Positions 14,530-20,333 of a DNA stretch of 20,333 bases are shown here, piece after piece; position 1 is the stretch's first letter, and every line of letters begins with the position of its first letter. Both the position numbers and the translations under genes were made by a program. The stretch is from Candidatus Bathyarchaeota archaeon (GTDB lineage Archaea; Thermoproteota; Bathyarchaeia; Bathyarchaeales; WAQA01), in the NCBI GenBank assembly GCA_015520475.1, contig WAQA01000194.1, positions 1 through 20,333 on the forward strand. The letters are read 5' to 3'. The notes under the pieces are model-generated. The model had not been told where the DNA came from, made no database searches, and saw only the letters and a program-made list of their open reading frames with translations.

Positions 14530-16485
14530 CTATATCCTCCTAATCCCACCTATCCTAGCCCACTCAGATATAAATCTCCAGTAAGATGCGTATCTCTTGT
14601 CCATTAAGAAGAAGATGCACCAGTCGTCTATATGCCTTATTCCCCTTCCTAAAGCTTGATTTGCAGCTCTGAAGGCGTCCATAACATACCATCTCTCACC
14701 CAGGTGTGGCGCTTTATTGTTGAAGTATCTTATCTGAGCTCTTACGATTGGGTCTCTGTAGTCTGCGTATGGTAGGCCTATAAGGAATATTCCTCTCGCC
14801 TCCTCATATGGGAAGTTTGATCCTTCAGCGTTTCTTCCTCTGAATACTGCTAGGAGAACAGCTCCTCTATCTTTTGCAGATTCCCTGTAAGCGTCTACTA
14901 TCCGTGTGTTCTCTAATGCTCTCTCCCCCTCTATAAAGACCTCCTTGTCTTTTAGGTACAGTTTTCCATTGATCTTCTGTAAAATGTTGTTTTCAAGCCA
15001 TATTTTAACAGCGTCGAGCATGAGCTTCCTCTGCGGGAAGAAGATTAAGGTTCCATTTGGTATCTTCATTATGTATTGTGATATTCTCTCTCCGTATAGT
15101 CTCAGCATCTCTTTATCTCTCTCCTTAAACCTTGTAGTGACCGATGTGTCGATGAAGGTTTGGATGTTTTCGGGCTTCTGTATTGCCATATATGTCCTTG
15201 CTTCAGCCTCCCCTAGCCCCATTATGTCCGTGAAGAAATTGAGGGGTGAAAGTGTTCCGGACATTATTAATGCTCCGTAAGCCTCCTCTATGACAGGCTT
15301 CAAGGCTAGACTTGGATCTAAGCATCTATATTCGATAATTCTCATTCCTGTTCTGGTCCTCCTGTAAATTGCTACGTAGCTACTTCCCTCGCTTGATCCA
15401 ACCAGTGATAAAAAGTGTAAAAGACCGTTTAAGTAGCAGATTGGAATCTTTCCCATCTGGATCTTCTTCAGTCTAATCTCTTCAACCATGGGGTCTAGAT
15501 CCTCTGAGAATCTCTCTAAGTCTCCTCCAAGAATCTCCTCTAAGTCACGTCGAAGTTCTCCCCCATCCTTTACAGTGGGTTCCTTAGACGAGCTCTCCTC
15601 TATATATGCTGTAAGATCATGAATGAACTCTGTTGGGCCGTTTATAAGGTTAAGTTCTCTTTCAGCGTTTTTTAGGGTTCTCTCTGATAAGATATCGCTT
15701 AGAGCGTCCTGTCCAACTTTATCAGCGTTATGTGCCTCATCGAATATTAGGGTTTTACCTGCAATTTCAAGTTTAACCCTCACCCTTACGGCTTCATTGA
15801 AGATGTACTGGTATGGAGCAACTACAACTGTACATTCTTCAGCTGCTCTCCTAGCCATGAAATATGGACAGTAACCATGAGTTCTTCCATAACTGATCAA
15901 TCTTGACGCTGAGAGTATAAGTGGAAGCGAGGATAAGACTTTAGGGTTGAATGTAGATCTGTATGGGCATCTCCCAGTTTTCCTCAGAGTGTTGCATGCT
16001 TCAACAGCTTCTAATGGCGGAAGTCTTCTGCAAACATCGTTTATGCAGAGGTTCTGTCTACTTGCAAGGCTTACAGCCGAAAATTCCGTTCCAGCTTTAA
16101 TGTTTATCCGTTCTATCTCTCGAAGAACCTGTCTAACCTGCTCATGTGTTCTAGTTGCATATACAATTCTCCGCCCAAGGGATAAGGCAACTGATAAGGC
16201 GCATACCGTCTTTCCGAAGCCGTTGCATGCCTCAGCCACCAACACTCCTCCACCGCTTAGAACCCTTTCAGCATCCTTCATAAACTCTAGCTGCTGAGGA
16301 TAAGGGGTGTACGGGAAGAACCTCATAAAACCCCTCTCCACATCATCAGTTACCCTCCTATCTCTATCTCTCAGAAGCCTTCCGCATCCACGACAGAACC
16401 TATCCTCCCTAAACTCTTCAACCGTATTGATCCTTCCGCATCTCGGGCATCGATACATCGCTGTAGACAACTCTTTCCTCTCCAT
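14530..16485 (-). CDS. XPD/Rad3-family iron-sulfur DNA helicase with N-terminal zinc ribbon
   Basis: This is an SF2 5'-3' helicase of the XPD/Rad3/DinG group, 651 residues from ATG 16485. A zinc ribbon comes first (C13-x2-C16 ... C31-x2-C34). Motif I is the variant EACNGFGKT (85-93), motif Ia YATRTHEQ (109-116), motif II DEAH (250-253) and motif VI QALGRGIRHIDD near the end. The iron-sulfur domain shows C147, C152, C164, C173 and C207 (LC, DVC, EAC, GRCPY, GYCPYF), five candidates for the usual four ligands. XPD-type helicases unwind bubbles and branched DNA in repair. Start choice is open. GGAGAGG (16483-16477) favours the TTG at 16470. An ATG at 16458 lies 31 bases after a TATA-like AATTATTATAT and could be leaderless. 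An upstream GTG at 16563 has no support. The zinc ribbon is kept in all but unlikely later starts. Confidence 0.9.
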   Translation of the reverse strand: MERKELSTAMYRCPRCGRINTVEEFREDRFCRGCGRLLRDRDRRVTDDVERGFMRFFPYTPYPQQLEFMKDAERVLSGGGVLVAEACNGFGKTVCALSVALSLGRRIVYATRTHEQVRQVLREIERINIKAGTEFSAVSLASRQNLCINDVCRRLPPLEAVEACNTLRKTGRCPYRSTFNPKVLSSLPLILSASRLISYGRTHGYCPYFMARRAAEECTVVVAPYQYIFNEAVRVRVKLEIAGKTLIFDEAHNADKVGQDALSDILSERTLKNAERELNLINGPTEFIHDLTAYIEESSSKEPTVKDGGELRRDLEEILGGDLERFSEDLDPMVEEIRLKKIQMGKIPICYLNGLLHFLSLVGSSEGSSYVAIYRRTRTGMRIIEYRCLDPSLALKPVIEEAYGALIMSGTLSPLNFFTDIMGLGEAEARTYMAIQKPENIQTFIDTSVTTRFKERDKEMLRLYGERISQYIMKIPNGTLIFFPQRKLMLDAVKIWLENNILQKINGKLYLKDKEVFIEGERALENTRIVDAYRESAKDRGAVLLAVFRGRNAEGSNFPYEEARGIFLIGLPYADYRDPIVRAQIRYFNNKAPHLGERWYVMDAFRAANQALGRGIRHIDDWCIFFLMDKRYASYWRFISEWARIGGIRRI

Positions 16486-16701
16486 ATAATAATTGAAGAT
16501 AGAACAAAAATGTTCTCTGTTGAGGGCCTGACATATCTGGATGACATCTTCATTATGATTCACCTATAAGCCCACCGGCTTCAGCCTTGGGTAGCTGCCC
16601 CTCTAAAGAGTATATTCCATATATCGAGCCTCTTGCAGTAAAATTTAATAGCGTCGCAAATTCTATTCTTTAGTAATCCGTCGTGAGGCTGATCAACCAA
16701 A
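16486..16701. other. Divergent intergenic region
   Basis: This spacer separates the leftward XPD gene and the rightward FtsX-type gene. AAAATTTAATA at 16640-16650 is a TATA candidate for the rightward gene, giving a start near 16675. TTATTATAT (minus strand, about 16493-16485) may serve the helicase. A degraded hairpin at 16571-16591 is listed separately. Confidence 0.4.
16571..16591 (+). repeat. Decayed IS605-like terminal hairpin (possible)
   Basis: CCCACCGGC-TTCA-GCCTTGGG can fold with CCCA/TGGG and GGC/GCC stems and a small internal loop, followed by TAGCTG. Many archaeal and bacterial tnpB elements end in CCCACGGCTTTAGCCGTGGGTAG-type hairpins, which this resembles with two or three changes. 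No transposase or other end is nearby, so this is a weak call. Confidence 0.25.
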
Positions 16702-19700
16702 TTGAAAGCTAGAGTCAGCACATTAATTCTGCTTTTTATTTTAGTCTATGCTATGCAGGGCTTATCTGTTCATCCTGTCCACTCTGAATCTAGCCTTAGC
16801 ATCTATGGGAGAATAGTTGATGCGAATAGTGGATCCCCCATCCCGGGAGCCACGGTCATAGTATGGGATATAACGGAATCTAAGAGGCCTAAGCTTGGCG
16901 CTGGAATCTACTTTACCGATGAGAATGGAGAATATAATGTGTCCGGTCCATATATCATTCCGGGACATACGTATCGTATATACGCCTATCGTGGAAATAT
17001 CTCCACAAATACATTCGATTATGTACCTGCAAAGTATGGAGACGTTCTTATCTTGGAGCATTCAAAGAACGTCTCCATGAAGCTCATTCCCGGTGCAACA
17101 ATACTTCTCAAAGGAAAGGTATATGCTGTTGAGACTCCAATTCAGCCTATACGCTTCACCGTTGAAGTTAACTCTCTCGAAGGCAAACCCTACAAATTAA
17201 ATACGAATTATATAAGTGAGTATGGTGACACGATAGACACTTGGTTCCTTATGTTGAATAGGTATGTGTGCATTGTACCTGCCAATCTACCAGTCTCCCT
17301 CACTGTCAAATCATGGTTTGTGGATTGGAGGAAAGGTGGAGTATTTCCAGTAGAATTCACTATTAAACCTTTGAAGGGCTTCGTCCTCTCCCAAGGGGAG
17401 AGGATCACATATGATATTTCAGAGTATGGACTTAAGAGAAGCCTGAACGTTGTCAACGCATATATAATGGAGGTCTCCGATAAGGTAAGCAAGGCTCAGA
17501 GGGATGGTTTCTATGTTGCTGAGGAACGTGTCAAACTTATCAGAGCTCAACAGGACGTTTTCAGGGCTGAAGAGTACCTTTCAAACAATCAATATGAGAA
17601 CTCCTTCAGTCTCCTTTTGGAGGTATACTCCAAAGTTTATGGTGTCTCCAGAACCCTTGACTGGATGAGGTTTGTCAGCTCATCAAATGCTGTTTATCTT
17701 CCAGCCTTCTTCGCTATTCACAGCGTCATCCTTGCCTTCTTCATCTTTGAGGATAAAAAGAAGAAGCTAATCTCAAGTCTAATACTCTATATAATATTCC
17801 TGATCTCCCTATTCTGGATCTATCCAGGAACAAGAATAGCCGCCACTCACTCCTTCATAAACATCTTAAGCTTTCAGGTTCCGCTTTTCTGGTTGACGGC
17901 TATAGCATCCATATCAGTGACTCTCCTAGTAATATTTGGTCTGCCACGTGTATGGAAAGAGCCTGAAGTTGAAGGTAGGGTTCCATTAACCAGTGCGGCG
18001 TCCATAATATTCTCGATGGCGAAGCGCCAGATTAGACGGAGAAAAATAAGAGGCTTCTTCACAATATTCTCGGTTATAATCCTTGTTTTAGCCTTCACAT
18101 CTTTAACCTCCTTCGGAACGGTCTACGGCCTCGTCTCTGAAGGTGTAAACGTACCATATAGGACTGATGGTGTTCTGGTTAAGCGTCCCGGAGCAGTTCT
18201 AGATGGAATTAAGAATCCATTCACTGCTCTAAGCCCAGATGACGTGAACATGTTAACCAGCATATTAAACATTAAGTTCGTAGCTCCGAAGGTTGAGAAT
18301 ATACCTGACTCTAAACCCTTAGGGAAACTAGAATCTTCTCTAGGCAGATCAATCTTTCTCTTCGGAGTCTTAGGGATTGCAGCATCAAATGAAACGTTGT
18401 ATGTAGATCTCAACAGAACAGTTATTGAGGGATCATACCTCAAAGATCAAGATCAGAATGTTATCTTGATAAGTGCTGAGGCTGCTTCAAGACTTGGAGT
18501 GAAGGTTGGCGAGAAGGTTAATTTCTATGTTAGGGGCGTTCCAGGAATCGTGTCTACATTCACTGTTGGAGGAATATTTGATGATGGAGCCTTCTCGAAA
18601 CTCACTGATATAAATGGTGAGGTGTACGGTCCTAAAAGGATGGTTGAGGCTCAGAAGGCCCTAAAGATTGTTCCCTGCAACACATCCGACATAATAATTA
18701 TGAATTGGCAGACCGCCCTCTCCCTTCAAAAGAAAGCGATGGTCCTATCAACATCAGCCCCCACATTTGCAGCTATCTCCAGAATAACATTCCAGCCTAA
18801 GAGGTGGGGGGACCTTAACAGCATAGTGAACACACTAACTCTAGCCTTCGATTACCACGTATACGTGTCAAGAAACAATAAAGTTACACTTTACCGTCAA
18901 GGTTTCCGCTATGAGGCTAAGGGTACAATGGAAATTCTCTTCCCGCTTGTGATGGTAAGCCTAAACGTTGGAGCTGTGATGTTGAACGCTGTTTATGAGA
19001 GGAGACGTGAAATGGAGGTTCTAAGCGTTGTAGGTTTGAACCCAGCTCATATGGCCCTTCTATTCGTTGCTGAGGGAATAGTGATAGGGATGGTTGGTGG
19101 AGGAATCGGTTATCTGTTTGGTTTAGGCTTCTATCGTGTAATGTCGATTTTAGGGGTTTCACTTATGGTTAGGGAGAAGCTGGAGTGGTGGTGGAGTGCT
19201 GTCGGCTTCGCATTGGCTATAGCTGCCTCCGTCCTATCAACGATTAGACCAGCTATGATAGCTGTTAAAATGTACACTCCAAGTATGATTCGGAAACTCA
19301 AATTAACCGAGGTTGAGCGGAAGGAGAGGGAGAAAGAGGTCTTCAGGGTTTATCAAGCCAGGAAATTAAGTATGCCAGTTAAGGTTCTAGAGAATGAGGC
19401 GCCCTTCTTCTTTGGCTATGTGATAAGTAGGCTTAAAGAGCTGGAGGCTGGCACTTATGAAAGAACAGATAACGTTGTTGAGGAGCCTGAAATGGAGACT
19501 CCTAAAGGAGAAATAATAAAGAATATAAGGTTTATCCATATATTCGTTGAAGCTGGAAAGAGATACAGCACTAGGAATCGGGTGATATGTACCAAAGGCC
19601 CTGAAGACAAAGCCTTCAGGGTTGAACTTGAATCCGAACCTACCGAGCCGGGAATCCCAGAGAAACTGGTTGAGAGGACAGTGAAGATGATGAGGGATAT

Positions 19701-19749
19701 CTCAATAGATTGGCTCAAAAATAAGAAGAGAATAATGGGGCTCGTCTAA
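16702..19749 (+). CDS. FtsX/MacB-type permease with extracytoplasmic carboxypeptidase-regulatory-like domain
   Basis: This large membrane protein has 1015 residues. A signal peptide or first helix (about 5-27) is followed by a carboxypeptidase-regulatory-like beta-sandwich (about 32-105: YGRIVDANSGSPIPGATV ... TDENGEYNV). A second extracytoplasmic portion of about 220 residues contains a helical stretch (about 255-310). Three helices lie near 335-420. An FtsX/MacB unit comes next: one helix near 450-475, a large external domain (to about 745) with the V-x-G-x-x-V-F-type segments of MacB periplasmic domains, and three helices (about 750-860) with the YERRREMEVLSVVGLNPAHM motif. A soluble tail of about 150 residues ends the protein. 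FtsX-type permeases work with an ABC ATPase, but none is encoded beside it. The TTG start at 16702 preserves the signal sequence; GTGAGG lies 13 bases upstream. Confidence 0.85.
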   Translation: MKARVSTLILLFILVYAMQGLSVHPVHSESSLSIYGRIVDANSGSPIPGATVIVWDITESKRPKLGAGIYFTDENGEYNVSGPYIIPGHTYRIYAYRGNISTNTFDYVPAKYGDVLILEHSKNVSMKLIPGATILLKGKVYAVETPIQPIRFTVEVNSLEGKPYKLNTNYISEYGDTIDTWFLMLNRYVCIVPANLPVSLTVKSWFVDWRKGGVFPVEFTIKPLKGFVLSQGERITYDISEYGLKRSLNVVNAYIMEVSDKVSKAQRDGFYVAEERVKLIRAQQDVFRAEEYLSNNQYENSFSLLLEVYSKVYGVSRTLDWMRFVSSSNAVYLPAFFAIHSVILAFFIFEDKKKKLISSLILYIIFLISLFWIYPGTRIAATHSFINILSFQVPLFWLTAIASISVTLLVIFGLPRVWKEPEVEGRVPLTSAASIIFSMAKRQIRRRKIRGFFTIFSVIILVLAFTSLTSFGTVYGLVSEGVNVPYRTDGVLVKRPGAVLDGIKNPFTALSPDDVNMLTSILNIKFVAPKVENIPDSKPLGKLESSLGRSIFLFGVLGIAASNETLYVDLNRTVIEGSYLKDQDQNVILISAEAASRLGVKVGEKVNFYVRGVPGIVSTFTVGGIFDDGAFSKLTDINGEVYGPKRMVEAQKALKIVPCNTSDIIIMNWQTALSLQKKAMVLSTSAPTFAAISRITFQPKRWGDLNSIVNTLTLAFDYHVYVSRNNKVTLYRQGFRYEAKGTMEILFPLVMVSLNVGAVMLNAVYERRREMEVLSVVGLNPAHMALLFVAEGIVIGMVGGGIGYLFGLGFYRVMSILGVSLMVREKLEWWWSAVGFALAIAASVLSTIRPAMIAVKMYTPSMIRKLKLTEVERKEREKEVFRVYQARKLSMPVKVLENEAPFFFGYVISRLKELEAGTYERTDNVVEEPEMETPKGEIIKNIRFIHIFVEAGKRYSTRNRVICTKGPEDKAFRVELESEPTEPGIPEKLVERTVKMMRDISIDWLKNKKRIMGLV

Positions 19750-20306
19750 AAGTTACACGTCTTCGGCTTGAGTTTATGGTTTGAACTGTAGTATGAGCTG
19801 CTGCTGTTATGCCTCATTTTATGTAGCTTCTTTAAAGCAATCTTCCTTGATTCCTCAAAATATAAAGCCTCGATTATCCCTTTCCAATCATGCCCTCTTC
19901 TAGAATTGTAGTATTCAAATTCTTCTTCGGAGAATTTAGCTAACTGGTCTGAGTCGTATAATATCTTAAATGGTTCAGAAGGGCTTCTCAGTCTATTATG
20001 ATGCGTCTTTATTATGTTGCATACCGTCTCTATGAACTCTTCTCCATATCCAAGTTCTCTTAGGAGGTTTGATGCTATTTCAGGGCCCTTTTCATATTGA
20101 TCCTTTACGGAGCTTCCCCCTATATCATGTAGTATTATAGTTGCCAATGTGAGTTCTTTGATATCTCTTGGTATTTTGAAGTGTTTCTCAGCTATCTCTA
20201 AAACTCTTTCTGTGTGGCTTACGCCGAAGTCATTCCTCTCTAAGTATGGCTTTGCAAGATTGAAGAGTCTTATTAGCCTTGGGAAGCGTCTTAGAATATT
20301 CTCCAA
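19746..20306 (-). CDS. HD-domain phosphohydrolase-like protein
   Basis: The predicted protein has 186 residues with a complete set of HD-superfamily metal ligands: H31 (SHTERV), H60-D61 (LHDIGG), H102 or H103 (KTHHN), and D118 or D120 (YDSDQL). This is the pattern of small metal-dependent phosphohydrolases acting on nucleotides or signalling nucleotides; the substrate is unknown. A serine-rich, basic tail (SSSSYYSSNHKLKPK, about 167-181) follows the domain and is probably disordered. The only possible start is the TTG at 20306, because a stop codon lies two codons upstream in frame; a weak GAGAGGCGGG precedes it. Its stop codon shares bases with that of the convergent FtsX-type gene (19746-19749), so the two transcripts must overlap at their 3' ends. 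Confidence 0.85.
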   Translation of the reverse strand: MENILRRFPRLIRLFNLAKPYLERNDFGVSHTERVLEIAEKHFKIPRDIKELTLATIILHDIGGSSVKDQYEKGPEIASNLLRELGYGEEFIETVCNIIKTHHNRLRSPSEPFKILYDSDQLAKFSEEEFEYYNSRRGHDWKGIIEALYFEESRKIALKKLHKMRHNSSSSYYSSNHKLKPKTCNF

Positions 20307-20333
20307 ATGTCAGTTCCCGCCTCTCTATTTCCT

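Noticed and set aside
16486..16563. N-terminal extension of the XPD-type helicase from a GTG at 16563
   Set aside because: No ribosome site, and the extra 26 residues do not look like part of a domain; the first plausible starts with support are at 16485, 16470 or 16458.
1..20333. CRISPR array, tRNA or rRNA genes
   Set aside because: No regularly spaced direct repeats, and no tRNA T-loop/acceptor combination or rRNA core sequence was found on either strand by reading.

Overview
The window reads as chromosomal DNA of an uncultivated, probably thermophilic archaeon, most likely of the TACK group (Bathyarchaeia-like). This is inferred from the archaeal information-processing genes (a Hef/FANCM-type helicase, an iron-sulfur XPD-type helicase, gatC-gatA), the large share of TTG and GTG starts, GGAGG and GGTGA ribosome binding sites, TATA-like promoters, and arginine written mostly as AGA/AGG. 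No tRNA, rRNA, CRISPR array or intact transposase gene was seen.

Left part (1-6074, all + strand): the 3' end of a MATE/Wzx-type polysaccharide flippase; a 364-base spacer holding what looks like an orphan omega RNA and right end of an IS200/IS605-type (TnpB) element; then two ABC-2 export modules. Module A is an ATPase and a 12-helix permease joined by a GTGA overlap. Module B is an ATPase, a 6-helix permease and a small membrane-anchored accessory protein, tightly packed.

Middle (6211-9973, all - strand): a probable operon read right to left. It begins with an unrecognised 107-residue protein, followed five bases later by a nuclease-less Hef-type helicase, then a DUF438-hemerythrin-PAS protein that looks like a diiron O2/redox sensor. 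From 10316 to 14463 the + strand carries a PflX-like radical SAM protein, an unrecognised 202-residue protein, and gatC-gatA for Asn/Gln-tRNA transamidation. The spacer before gatC has a TATA-like box followed by a structured stretch that resembles the 5' (Alu) domain of archaeal SRP RNA but is too short to be a complete SRP RNA.

Right part: an XPD/Rad3-family helicase with an added N-terminal zinc ribbon (- strand), convergent with gatA; a 1015-residue FtsX/MacB-type permease with an extracytoplasmic carboxypeptidase-regulatory-like domain (+ strand); and a convergent HD-domain phosphohydrolase whose stop codon overlaps that of the permease.

The strongest non-coding signals are the TnpB-type RNA remnant (about 915-1100) and the structured gatCA leader (about 12540-12660). 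Two further IS605-like terminal hairpins (850-869 and 16571-16591) are weaker. No complete novel defence system could be demonstrated.
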